Below, one piece after another: positions 24,780 through 38,400 of a stretch of 64,000 bases of DNA. The notes beneath the pieces are model-generated. The model saw only the letters and a list, made by a program, of their open reading frames with translations. It was not told the origin of the DNA and did no database searches. Made by a program: the position numbers and the translations under genes. Numbering within the stretch: position 1 is the first letter of the stretch; every line of letters begins with the position of its first letter. The stretch lies in assembly GCF_000003815.2 (NCBI RefSeq), contig NC_049982.1, forward strand, positions 4,299,259 through 4,363,258, read 5' to 3'. The stretch is from Branchiostoma floridae (taxonomy: Eukaryota > Chordata > Leptocardii > Amphioxiformes > Branchiostomatidae).

Positions 24780-25270
24780 TTGGCAAAAGATTGATTTACG
24801 TATTTAACCAGTAATTTGATGTGCTAATTTAATTATCAATTTTAAATCCAATCTACTGACGTCCTGGTAGGCACCGACCGTTCAATACCCCCGGATATAA
24901 AAAACAACAGCGATCCCTCCTATTGAACTCGCTTTAGATCTGACATGGCCGCCACATGAGAAAGGTGTATTGAGTGGCGTGACAGATGTGCCGCCTCGCC
25001 GCACACAGACACAGGGACCAATTAATGTGGAGGCACTTAGGTGGACCTTCCCAACAATGGTGGAGACGTCATCAAATACCTCCCATCAGCTAATTGCATC
25101 ATGAGTCCATTTGAATGGTGGTAATTTCAATACAGAAATAGGGAGGCAACATTGCGTGCGACAGGACTAATATTGTTAATGGCATGGGTAGATTAAAGTT
25201 GGAATATTTCATGAAGAATTCTACATGTGCATCACCGCAGCGTTACCCTGGCAACGCGCTAGTCTCCGAT
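24780..25270. promoter_or_regulatory. Candidate regulatory block with homeodomain-type sites
   Basis: This non-repetitive stretch between Lhx1/5 and the polycystin-like gene is dense in TAATTA/ATTA-type cores (GCTAATTTAATTATCAATTT near 24821, CCAATTAATG near 25018, AGCTAATTGC near 25088). It ends with an X-box. Conservation cannot be judged from one sequence, so this is a suggestion only. Confidence 0.3.
25242..25255. promoter_or_regulatory. RFX X-box-like site
   Basis: GTTACCCTGGCAAC fits the two-half-site X-box (GTNNCC, two bases, then GGNAAC) bound by RFX factors that drive ciliary genes. It lies about 1.1 kb upstream of the start codon of the polycystin-1-like gene, whose family is ciliary. 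Confidence 0.5.
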
Positions 25271-26346
25271 AGAATCGTTTGTTTGCAGTTGAAAAATTGA
25301 AGACGTTTGCAAAATGTTGGAACAGTTCGTCAAAATAACTCAATTTTCTACTACCGTAGCCGGTTTGTTCCACATCATTCGGCCATTCAGCCGATTTTTA
25401 CTACTGTATTATATGGCTTCCTTCGGTCAATATTGACCATGGTAAAATCCTATTGACATCAGCCCTACAGCGTCGACAGTGGCTAAACATTTCTATGCGA
25501 GAATGGCACCCACCTCACCTCACCTAGTCCCATCCTCATCAAGAGGGTCGGGGACCATAGTTGCCTCCAGCACAAGTCTCCGCCTTGAGAATCCTCTGGA
25601 TCCATACATCTGCTTGGAGACTAGTGCGTGTTCTCCCACAAAAAAATCCACACGGAGTTCCGCTTGCCGCACACAAGCAAATTAGCGGAAGTCTGTAACA
25701 AGTAATCCTCAAGCATTGTTACCAGCGGTTGGAGTCATTAATATTTCAAATTTCATTAACTTAACTCTAAGACCTGGGATCTAGGTAGGGTACAGGTGCG
25801 TCTGTTTTTCTGATGTGTATCAGCTCATAGCAACGGTTCATACTACTGCACCAAGTCCTGGGGGTATGTGATGATATGATGATTTTTAAAGGCCCGATAA
25901 CCAGGTTCATTAGTTATGTTCATGATTCCACATTATCCTTGTTTTATTAAAATCAACTTTACATCATAACGCATTGGTGACGAGGTTACCTCGATAACGT
26001 TGATATCGCCATTTCAAAGATCTTTCCTACCTGTTGTTGTAGTCTCGTCCAGCCCAGTCCACCGTCAAATTGTTATATTTCTCCGGTACGTCTCCTTCCC
26101 AGTCATAATATTGAGGTAGTGGTGTTGGCGTTTTAAACTGTACGACACTTATTGGCTTTGCTATCGGACTCATGCTGACGCAGCCGTTTGTTTAGCTTTA
26201 ATAGTTATTTGTATTTTGTTCGTTTGTAATTAAACAGCGTGTAAAGGAAATTGACAATCATTATGTTAGACTGGCGGAGTGGTAGGGGCAAGAGGAGGAT
26301 CGTTCTTAGTTTATGTTAGAGGTAGTCCTCAACAAACCGGACGAAA

Positions 26347-26413
26347 ATGGGAGCTTTTTGGCTCTGCTGTGTCCTTGCGATCTCCTCCGCCTCGCTTGTA
26401 ACTGGTGATCAAA
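26347..26413 (+). CDS. Polycystin-like exon 1: signal peptide
   Basis: The exon encodes [20 protein letters not shown] plus DQ, a typical hydrophobic signal peptide, and ends in phase 1 before GTAAGT. The start context GAAAATGG has A at -3 and G at +4. All lectin, EGF and first FN3 exons that follow are also bounded by phase-1 introns, which is what allows them to be duplicated as cassettes. Confidence 0.85.
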
Positions 26414-29400
26414 GTAAGTAACATCGCCATTATAATGCCTCCATTTTTAGTCATTTTATTCACAGAGCGATCTTACCTGTTTAATTTTACCTTTCACTAT
26501 CATGACGACAATCGCTTTGTTCCAGCAATTCGACTTTAACTTAAGGTATTTCACCTGGCTAAAGTGGCATTTTGACCAGCCAATATTTTCCCATTGATGA
26601 ATTAAGAAAGAATGGAGCCGTAATGAATATTTTTGGGACCATATGAATGACGTCATCAAGTTTTATTGCCACTAATATTATTTTTTTCTGTTAGAAAATA
26701 CAGCACTTTGGTACATACCACTGCAATAAAACTACGTGTATGTTTTTCATGTGCATAATGATGAAAGCTACAGACTCACTTTTGCGCAAATTGATATCTT
26801 GTAATGATCTATAGTTATTAGAAAATAATATTTCTAATTAGATGAAAACAATCATTTTCTAATTACTACAGATCATTAGAAGATATCAATTTGCGCAAAC
26901 GATTGAAACAGGTACAACAAATTGGCACCCTAGATAGGCTAGGAAACTGAAACAACATTATGAAATAAATAGCATGAGCATGCGCGTCTACTTTAAACGT
27001 TTACATCTACAGTTGATCTATAATGGGCTAGTTACACCTAAATTGATTGAGTCACTGCGTGGTATTTGTTGAAAATTGTTATACTGTGTTTTGCTAATGG
27101 TGGTAGCACAATTTAGGCCATATTGGTTTGATTATATGGATCGATGACATCATCTGGGAACCCCAAAACTGATGCGAGCGTGCTAATAAAGAAAAGTTTG
27201 GCAAAAAATACTTTAATTATGAACTTTAAGTGATCAGGAAGGTTGAACAAATGACGTTAGTTTATACAGTTTACAGCATGGTCAAAAACTTCTTTTTCTT
27301 CTTTTTGGAAACGACCGAAAATTAATGTGCGCGTGGATGTCATCCATAAAATCAAATTGACATGGCGTAAAAGAAGCACACCAACCTATCAAATCGACGA
27401 GGTGAAAGCTTTGTACACTAATTTATCCATCTCGGTCGTTATTTTCAGTTGAAATTCAGCTAATGTGTACGTATGATTGCGTACAAACTTCCCCCCAACA
27501 TTTTCTCTCCAAACAGGCCGTCCACTACCACCAGGCTACGTTAGTTTTAACGGAAATTATTTCAAGCCATTTGCTGAGCGGAAGACGTACTTTGAGGCCA
27601 GGCAGACGTGTGCCGAGGATGGTGCCCTGTTGGCCATGCCGAAAGACAGAGCAACCAACTCTTTTATCACCAGCCTTGTACCAACCGGCGAACGTCTTTG
27701 GATTGGACTGACAGACATGGACGTGGAGAGGCAGTGGGCTTTTGCGGACGGCCAATCTCTCGATTCGTCGGTATATTCCAGCTGGCACCCCAGTCAACCA
27801 AACAATCATGCTAACGAAGACTGTGGCGCAATTTCGGATTCCGGACACTGGCATGACAGCACGTGTAATAGCCCCACTAGGAGATTCATCTGCCAGTTAC
27901 AACCAGGTATGCCTGATAAACATTCACTTTATGATTTCCATCATGATGTTTAGAATTTCTTAGACTATGGGTCCAATTCTGGTCTGTCTGAAATTTCATG
28001 TGTCCTCTAGTCAAACTTCTTTTGTTCTGCCCATGCATAGGGTGCCCATCAGCAGGCTACGTTAGCTTCAGTGGAAATTGCTTCAAGTTCTTTGCAGAGA
28101 TGATGACGTATTTTGACGCTAAACAGACGTGTGCAGATGACGGTGCCCTGTTGGCCATGCCGAAAGACAGCGCGACCAACTCTTTTATCACCAGCCTTGT
28201 ACCACCCGGCGGACGTATTTGGATTGGAATGACCGACATAAAAGTGGACAGACAGTGGGTATTTGCGAACGGCCAATCTCTGGAGTCATCGGTCTATTCC
28301 AACTGGGGCACAGATGAACCAAACAATCATGCTAACGAAGACTGTGGCGCACTTTCGGATTCCGGACACTGGTATGCCAGCACGTGTAATACGCAAATCA
28401 GGAGATTCATCTGCCAGTTTCAACCAGGTATGCCTTATAAATACTCACTTTATGATTCCAGTAATGATGTCTTGAATTTCTTAGACTATGGATCCGATTC
28501 TGGTCTGTCTGAGAATCCTTGTGTCCTGACGTCGAACTATTTTGTTCTCCCCATGCATAGGGTGTCCAACACCAAGCTACATAAGTTTCAGCGGAAATTG
28601 TTTCAAGCTATTTGCTGAGACGAAGACGTTCTTTGATGCCAGACAGACGTGTGCCGAGGATGGTGCCCTGTTGGCCATGCCGAAAGACAGCGCGACCAAC
28701 TCGTTTATCACCAGCCTTATACCAACCGGTGGAGGTCGGTGGGTTGGGCTGTCTGATATGGAAGTGGAAGGCCAGTGGGTATTTGCGGACGGCCAATCTC
28801 TGGAGTCATCGGTCTATTCCAGCTGGTATCCAGATCAACCAAACGATTATGGTGGCCTGGACTGTGTCAACCTTTTTGCTTCCGGGCGCTGGGAAGATGA
28901 TTCATGTGACGCCAACAAGACATTCATCTGCCAGTTCCAAACAGGTATGCCTCATAAATAAATGTGCTCACTATATGATTCCCATCATGTTGTCTTGAGT
29001 TTCGTAGACTCTGAGTCAGATTTCAGTGTAGCCAGAGGTCCGATCCAGCCTGTATCCAGGTCAACAGTGGGACATTGTAACATGCTTTGATGGAACATGC
29101 CACAATACCTAACAATTCATCTGTCATTTACATCACGTTGTGACAACTTGATGTTCACTACCTTCGCCAAGAAAGTTATGTCTGAGGGTGTTTGTGTTTG
29201 TTACCAGCGTAACCTGAAAAGCTGAGGCCCTGGATAGATCCTTATGATATTTGGGAGGTGAGTAAGGGTCGGCAAACCAAGGTTTAATAATGGGCCTCCT
29301 AGCGGCTTTCGGCGATACTGCAGCGGAACTTGGTCTGGATACCTCTTGTTCTGGACATGTTATGGTCGTGATTTTTAAGAGGTTGATATAACTTGGGACA

Positions 29401-32400
29401 GAGATTAAATGGTGTAGGTTTAGGCCCATATGAGGCTTTGTGTAACTGCAGGGGCATTATCATTAAGTGACGGGTTTGTTTGTAAGTTTCTGCTAGATTT
29501 CACCAAGTCAGAAAGTCCCATTCTCTACCCAGCGTGTCCAATAGCGGGCTACGTCAACGTCAAGGGAATCTGCTACCAGTTCTTTGCTCAGAAGAAGACG
29601 TACGGCCAGGCTGAAGAGACGTGTGCCGCAGGCGGGGCGCTGCTAGCCATGCCGAAAGACAGCACGACCAACTCTTTTATCACCAGCCTTGTACCACCCG
29701 GCGAACGTCTTTGGATTGGACTGACTGACATGGAAGTGGAAAAACAGTGGGCTTTTGCGGACGGCCAATCTCTGGAGTCATCGGGCTATTCCAGCTGGCA
29801 CCCAAGTCAACCAAACAATTATGCTGTCGAAGACTGTGGCGCAATTTCGGATTCCGGACACTGGCATGACAGCACGTGTAATAGCCCCATTAGGAGATTC
29901 ATCTGCCAGTTACAACCAGGTGTATAAGTGTACTCACTATATGGTTCTTAATTATCACGCTGTCTTGAATTTCGTAGACACTGTGTCCGATTTCAGTGTA
30001 GCCAGAGGTCCTTTCCTGCCTCACCAGGTATGACTAAAAATACTCACTTTCTGATTCACACCTTGAGTTTCATAAACCTTTTGCCAGAGAACCAAACTTC
30101 TGTGGTGCACAAGACTGTGATTTTATCTAAAATGCCGGAAAGTGGCATGCCTTATAATAAATGCTCAATGCATGATTCTTGTCACAATTAGGTAAGTTTG
30201 TTAGATTCTGTCAGACTTCAGTGTGTCCGAAATTCTTTTTCTTACCACGTCCAGCGTGCCCGATACCAGACTACGTGAGTTTCAAGGGAACCTGCTACAA
30301 GGACTTTACAGAGCGCGTGACGTACAGCCAGGCCGAACAGGCGTGTGCCGCGGACGGAGGAATGCTGGCCATGCCGAAAGACAGCGCGACCAACTCTTTT
30401 ATCGCCAGTCTGAAACACGGAGGGCGATGGCTTGGGCTGACTGCCGGGGACCAGAATGGCCAGTGGGTGTTCGCAGACGGCCAAACCCTGCATTCGACCG
30501 GCTATTCCAACTGGCGCCCGGGTGATCCAAGCAATAGCCTCGGAAATGAGTCCTGTGTCGAGTATCATGGGAACTTGTGGGCTAATTTGCCTTGCAACTG
30601 GGAATATGGATTTGTATGTCAGATAGACCAAGGTATGCGTTTGAATAATGCACGTTATGCTGAAATTTGTTTTATACGATCTATGACCATGTTCAAATTC
30701 GGTTGCTATGTTCACAATATCACTATATTCAGGTATTACTTGTGGTATCTAGGTACTGCATTAGAACGGCAGTTCTTTGTTAATTTTATTCTAAACATGC
30801 TGTGGTCATGATTTGGGCTCACACGAGAATCTCTCTCAACAGCTCTTTTGTTGGAGGTAGATTCACTGTGTCTAAGTTGCTCGATCCATTTTAGAAGACT
30901 GTATTTACCTTACGAATTGCAGACGAGTGTGCAAGAGACAGTGGAGGGTGTGACCAGATCTGCACCAACTTCCCTGAAAGTTATAGCTGTTCCTGCCTAC
31001 AGGGCTTCACGCTAATGACGGATGGTCATAGTTGTAAAGGTAGGCATGACACATCAAACAGCTTGATATGTAAGACGATTCCCGGTATTGTAAATACCCA
31101 CAGCAGCTCGGCAAACTTTTTTGGCAAAATTTCTGACCTTTGATGCTGAAAAGTTCTTCTGGAAAGTGTGGAGTGAATTGTAAGTATAGGAGTTCCGGAA
31201 AATAATGTTCGCCTTAATTGTGTAGATATTGACGAATGTGCAACAGACAATGGAGGTGTGTGAACATTACACATTCGAAGTGTAGAATGAATAGTAGGCT
31301 GAGTTGTGAGTATATGAGTTCCAAAAACTAATATTCGCCTTGATTTTGCAGATATTGACGAATGTGCAACAGACAGTGGAGGGTGTGACCAGATCTGTAC
31401 CAACGCAGTGGCAACTTACAGCTGTTCCTGTCGCCAGGGCTTCGCGTCAATGGGAGATGGCTATACTTGTGAAGGTAGGAAGCTTCAGCTTACAACTTAA
31501 TGCCATTCTTTTACACATGTAGATATACCAAAAGCCATTGCATATTACAATAAGTAGAGTTAAAGTATCAAGATCTTATTCTCAATCTGAAATTGCCAAC
31601 TGTAGGCTGCAACTTCAGCCATTTTCATAACCGCTACGCTCGAGAGCAAGGTCAGCGAGGGCATGTGGTCATGAGGATGGACATTGAAGGACATTTTGGA
31701 ACTGAAGAATGATATGAAGTCTCAACCTTATCTTTAAACAAGGTCGCTGGCGTTATTGTATGATGTCGGCATCTAACTTTGGAATGTGGCAAAAGACCAC
31801 CAGTTATGCTGACAATGGAATCTGTATTTTTCAGTGTGCGGCCACTGCCAGGGCGGCGACACGAACTGTGACCGGGTCTCGGGTGTATGCTCGGCGGGGT
31901 GTCAGGTCGGGTGGAAAACACAGCTTTGTCATGAAGGTACGGTGTGTCATCATCGTAAGCCGGGTTCACACGTGCGGATATATTTTAGTCCGTATGAGGT
32001 CCATGTGGAATTGTTAGCCTCCACAGGTTGCTCCTGACAGGTCGCTGGAAAAATGATAGAAATTGGACAAATATAGATGCATAACGTGCCAGAGGAGTTA
32101 GCTGTCCATGGTTTGCGACCAGCTAACGCCGCTGGCATGTTATCTGGCTATCAGCATCTGGCTATATTTGTCCAATTCCTACTATTTTACACATAGCACA
32201 AAAAGAAAGCACTTTGATTGAGATAAGTGGAAGATTTTCGGGAACATAAGGCCATGTTGATTTGATTATATGGATGACATCTTCTGAAAACTCCAAAACT
32301 GATGCGAGCGAGCGAATAAAAAAAAAGTTTGGCAAGAAAAAAAAGTTGCCTTCAGTATGAAATCAAAGTGGCCAGGAAGGTTGAATATAGGACCAAACAC

Positions 32401-35400
32401 ACATAGTATGGTATACCAACAGTTAGGTGTAGGGACCAGTACATCATACGGGTGCAAAACATTTTTTTTCTTCTTGGACCAGTCCGAAAAAAAAGACCTG
32501 AAAAAAAATCACAGGAACAGGTTTCGCCAATCACAAAATGGACACACTATGTCGGCAGGCATTTGGGGTCTTACCGGGGGCCAAGAAGACAACATATAGT
32601 CAATCGTGCCAAGTTTCTATAGTCAAAGGTACAGAGACAGTGAGTTAGTCTTTATTACATGGAGATGGAATTTTAAAATGCCTGTGGGGTCCCAATAATC
32701 CACCAAACAGATTCCTTTGTAGCAAAATTGACCAATTGCCATTGTTTTGAGTATTTCCAGTTCCAACTTGAATTGCAAGTTTCCACAGACAATCAGGTCC
32801 AGGTTCAAGTCCAGACCTGAAAATGATACTCTGGACCTTAATTTTCTGTACTGGTACCTCCCCCTATCAACAACATATATTTCTTTCTGTCCTTTTACAT
32901 CTTATTCTTGACTTTAGATTTATTTTGGCATTCTATGGCATTAGTTTTCTGTTTTCAGATATCTTTTTTTCCATCTACGGAATATTTGTGCTCATTTTAC
33001 AGCTGTTTTGCACAATTTATTGTGTGGTCGAAAACTTTTTTGTTTGTTGGAAATGGCCGAAAATTGGTGCGAGCGCGGATGTCATCCATATAATCAAATC
33101 AACATGGCCTAACTGTCAATGGGTCACCCATTCCATTTTATTAAAACCATGTCTTCCTGCAGCTGTGGACCCTCCTGTTAACCTGATCGTTACTGACGTC
33201 ACTGAAGAAGGGTTCAACGTCACGTGGTCTCCGTCCCTTGACCCTGACCGTCATGGTTACCATGTCGTGGTGTCGAAGCTGGACATGACGACAGCTGTCA
33301 ATCAAAGCACAGACAAGGCGTCATTCCCGGTGAGTGGACTGTCGCCAGAAACTGATTACGTCATCAAAGTGACATCACTGGTCTTGTCGGGCGGATGGAG
33401 GTCACAGAGCGAGGAGGCAGTCATACTCGCAGCCACAGGTACTGAGTGATTAAATGCTCATTATCTATTTATCTAATTAGATATGATCTCAGTGCACCAG
33501 TAAATTAGTATATAGAAGCTTCGCTAACACAAAGATTTGGGGGCCTCGGTTCGCGATTTTCAGCGTTGGCTGGGTTCTCTTGTGCCGTGAAAGGGAGTTT
33601 GCCGCGGAAGGCAGTTTGCTGTGGAAGGAAGTTTGCCGTGATAGCGAGTCTTTGCCCCCGTCCGAAGACTGCGCCAATTCGGCGACACGAGAGACCAATT
33701 AAAAACACTTGGACGCAATCTGCATGGACGTGTGAAATCCCTACGGTCCGTTGGGCGCGTTAATAAACCACACGCATCTTCTCCGGGCAGCAAGTTGCCA
33801 TTCCTCCTGGCGCAAACTTTCATGGATTCTTTGCCAATCAATGTTGTACTGATCCTTGTCGAGTAATTCCTGATCTTGGTTCAAGCCCTGATTAAACCCG
33901 GACCGAAGAGCAGGAAAATAAGTATCGGAATCGGGTTTGACGTCATCTAAAATTAAATTCGTTCATCACCTACTAATTTTTGACGGTACATTTCCAGGAG
34001 CTCGCTCCTCCACAGACCTGCAGTTCGTTGAAGTGACCGACTTCATGGTCGCATTCACCTGGTCACCCCCTGACGCGGCCGTGACCGGGTACCGAGTCAT
34101 GTACGGACAGGAGGATGCGACGGAGCAGCTCAGCCCCTCTCCCGGACCAGGGAGTAGATCTGCAGTCATCGTAGGACTACGCTCGGAGACGATGTACAAG
34201 GTGTGCAAATATAGAAATAACATCCTCTTTTCCTGACGTTTAAAAGTGCCCTAAAACCCACGATAAGTGACATGAGCCCTCTATAGTAACCGCATATGTC
34301 CTGTCTCATTTCATCTTAGTTCATGACACTAATTATTTGATTATCCATATGTATTGTTATCACATTCTACGTATTACTTAACTTTGTCATTTATCTATTA
34401 TAATCAATCTCATCAATTTAGTTAAATATAAAATGAGGTCTGGGGGACCTAGTATAAGCTATATACTCGTGTACCTTTTCATCCCTACATCCGTTTTATA
34501 TAATGTTTATCTTGTTATGTATTTTTTTTCTTGTTGTGCAAATTAATAGGTGGAGATCACTACAATCGGAGTTTACCGAGAAAGTTCGCCACTAGTCGGC
34601 CAGATCAAGACTGGTGAGTGTAACTCTTTTTTTTTACTTAATGATCAACACGTAACAAGACCTGAAGGTCATTTCAAGGTGTGCCCGAAAGACGCCCCAA
34701 GGTTACAGGTTACATTGCAAATGTAACAGCATCTCTTAGCTCAATGACAGAAACATCATGATTGAGACCAGCTCAGTTGCTCACTAAGAGTGAGGACTAA
34801 CTGACCAGTTGGGTCACACAGTTATCGAGTTAAGCATCAACTTGGCAATGCATATTCTTGTCCTTTTTGTTTCCTCTGTGTCGCCATTGACGAGTTAATT
34901 GGGTACGCAATACGGTTGCATATTCTCCCCTGATGGAGATGTGTCACTAGGAGCTGTATCCTATTCACCTTGACCTGTACTTAACTTGTTAGAAAGCAAA
35001 AACGTACAATGAAGGTCTTCATTCATTCATTCATTCATTCATTCATTCATTCATTCATTCATTCATTCATTCATTCATTCATTCATTCATTCATTCATTC
35101 ATTCTCTCCTGATGATGTTTCCCTGCCAGCCGCTGCTCCCACCACACCCAACCCTGCTGCCGGACAGACGAGTCGGATGACCACCACTCTGTCCATGAGC
35201 ACGTCGTCCTCATCCTCCACCACTCCAGCGAAGACTACACGAGACCAAGGGGCGTCTGCCGACGGTATGTTATCACTGAAAGACAAGGAAACATTGCTTG
35301 ATGACTGCCCAGATCTAGTGATGTGACATACTTAGTACACTCTTCCCTTGAGACCGCCCCCCCCCCCCCCACATTCTTCCCAGCAAGCTCTTCCCTATGC

Positions 35401-38400
35401 TGTCAATATGTCGTTCCGGTCAATTTTTCAGAACACCTACGCATGTGGTGATAAACATTATATAGATAACGAACTCCCTTGATGCAAGCTGCTTACAGTA
35501 GACAAGGCTTATTCTATTATACGACGTTTGATGTTCTCTAATAACTGATGGCATTTGTTTAAATCTCCAAGAAGGTGTCGGAAGGCAAATCGTGACTTTT
35601 TTCTGTTCTGTTCTTATTTTCGACGGGAACCGGGAACCCGTGAAACGTTATCATAATAAAACTATAAAAATTCCTTTTTTTGCATCTGCTTGTAGACTAG
35701 GAAATTCTTATATAACAAATTGATTTGACACATGAAACATTTTTTTCTTTCAGATGAAGAAATCGACAGTGTTGATTTGGGTGGCATGGACACTGAAGGC
35801 GTTGACAGCGGTTCCTATGACTACTCTGATTCCCAAGACAGTGGTTCCTATGGTGACTCTGATGCTGAACGACCAGTTCCCACAACGGAGTCAAACAAAG
35901 ATGGTGAGTGAATTACTCTTGATGAACACGTAGTTCCTCTTGCTCAAGCCTATTTGAAAGAATAGTAGACACGTGGAGTTAGGGACAAGTGTTTATCATT
36001 ATTTGATGAGACAATCGAATGTGTGTATAGAGGAATATTACTATTCGTTCACCTTTGTCGTCTCTTATTTCAATATGGCAACTTTCTTTTAAAATCATCA
36101 ATGGTAACCAAAATATGCATGACAATTTTATCAAAAGAAAAAAATAAAGCGCAATACTGATTTTGACAACAACAATTCTCTTTTTGCTGTACAGCAACAA
36201 CTGGGAAAAGCAGCAAATCACCTGGTGACGTCAGGACAACGTCATATCAGGTTTTCGGTTATTACAGATACTTAACTCCGCACTACGGGGGACGCTTAAG
36301 AAATAGAATATCTCTAAAGTCTTTCCAAACCTCGGTTAGATTATGACCAAGAAAGAACATTAAGATTTACATAAAGTCATTTTAGAAAATTCCAAAAGCA
36401 AAAGTGCGAAAAAGAGCTTAATACAGTTTCTCCGTGAGCGCGTGCAATATGAATTGAAATAAAATGAGTATGAAATGACTTAGGGGATACCGATGACGCT
36501 CACGCAGCACTTGAAACTGTTTTATAATATATATAATTGAATTAGGTCTTAATTGTTTATTAAGTCAGCTATAAGGCTCATGCCTTGCCGTCTGATGCAC
36601 TATAAACATTGTCTTTGTTTTTCCTCTTTTCAAACTATTCAAACTTCATAAACAGCACGTTTTTTTATAATGGTTTATTTGGCAAAACTTTACATGTCAT
36701 ACGGTTCGCAGCCTTGCGGCTGAATTGGAGTAATGACAACACATTCAGCACAGTTAATACAATATAAACGATAAAATTCCTGGCACATTAAGATAACAAG
36801 CAAGGTTTAAAATATCTATAAATGAAGTACTCGATTAAAAACTTTTATTGCACTTTCAAGTAATCGTGATATTGCACTTAGATTACTTCTATTAGTAAGC
36901 AATTACCTACATGGTATCGGTTGTGCGTTTTGTACTTTAATCTATTTGTGGTTCTAATGGAAAGGCTGCTGGAGATGCTGTGGAGATGATGGAGACGACA
37001 ACAGCTGCTGAGGAAAATGCAGAGGTAAGTACCCATCGGAGGTAAGTTCTGAAGCTCTTCCATTACAGCTATATGGAGTGACAATCTGATCTACTTGACT
37101 GTTGATAAGTGTAGCAATGGATAGGCTTGTGTTGAGGAGTGGAGAAACTATGTCATCATTTACGGGGCTCATATAAAATATAAAAATACGAAAAGAACAA
37201 GAAGGATAAAATGTGCACCTGCATCTGCTGGGGCTTTACACGTGGCATGCAGTTCTTGTCCCTGTGGGACTTAGTGCTCCAGTAGACGAGAGGGTGGAGA
37301 AGGAAGTGCACACCCCACCTTCACCCTAAAAAGTCACGTGCAGGCCAGGCAGACGGGGCGCCTAACCCACCCTGTCTGCCTACCATTGTCTTCCGTGCAA
37401 ACTTTGTATCTGTGTGATGGAAGTGGAAATTTTAAAGCCGACATTTATTGCGACCAGGCAAAAACTCGGATCCTCAATCAGAAAGTGGATATGCCTGTGA
37501 CTGTCCTGTTTCTTACACCTTTGTGAACAAAAGGGAAGTGTGAGGTTTTTTTTGCTTCATGCATTAAACAAGAAACTAAGACATTAGAGACAGATATGAT
37601 TAAGCCGTGATGTTTACATGGTTTCGAAAAATTGATGAAGTCTCGCGAAAGTTGATGAAGTCTCGTGAAAGTTGATGAAGTCTCGTGAAAGTTGATGAAG
37701 TCTCGCGAAAGTTGATGAAGTCTCGCGAAAGTTGATGAAGTCTCGCGAAAGTTGATGAAGTCTCGCGGAAGTTTATGAAGTCTCGCGAGTTTTCTTGCTT
37801 CCACAGGACAAGGCGCTGGACCTTCTCGAGTCCATTACAACCACGCTGGACGAGGTGGACATGTCCGACCCGGCAACTCTCGAGTCTGTGGGAGGATGTG
37901 AGTACAAATATACCCAGTCTGATGTCATCATGCGTATATATATGTATAGTTTTCTCGGTGCAAGGCCATTATTTGACCACTTCTGGGCACTGAAGTACTC
38001 TCACTGTGGCAGCATCTCTTCTTCTTAAGTCAGAAACATCGAGCTTCAGCATTCTCGCCTAACTGCCCCAATAGGCATTTACCCGGAATGGTTTGATCCA
38101 CTCACACCGGGAAGGTCTCCTACTCTTTTCGATAAGTGCGGCGGGTTTTTTACGTGCCAGGGGTGTGGCTCTCCTCAAACACGGGACGTCCTATCCGAGG
38201 GACGGCCCTAGCTGAAGCTAGACTGCCTCTTTTTGTCCGTCTGCCAAGAGATATAATGCCGTTTAATGACGTGCGGTAGAAGCGTAAAGGGCCCGTGACA
38301 TCTAGAAAGTAACGTTAGTAACTTTACATCTGGATACACGCACATACACATTTTAGTATCATACCTCTCTAAATTGCAACGCTTTTTAGATCATTCCTTT

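Noticed and set aside
35009-35326. Frame starting with many FIHS repeats
   Set aside because: Translation of the (ATTC)n microsatellite running on into exon 13.
36195-36224. Short version of receptor exon 15 ending at the GTGACG donor
   Set aside because: It ends in phase 1 and would put exon 16 out of frame with an early stop.
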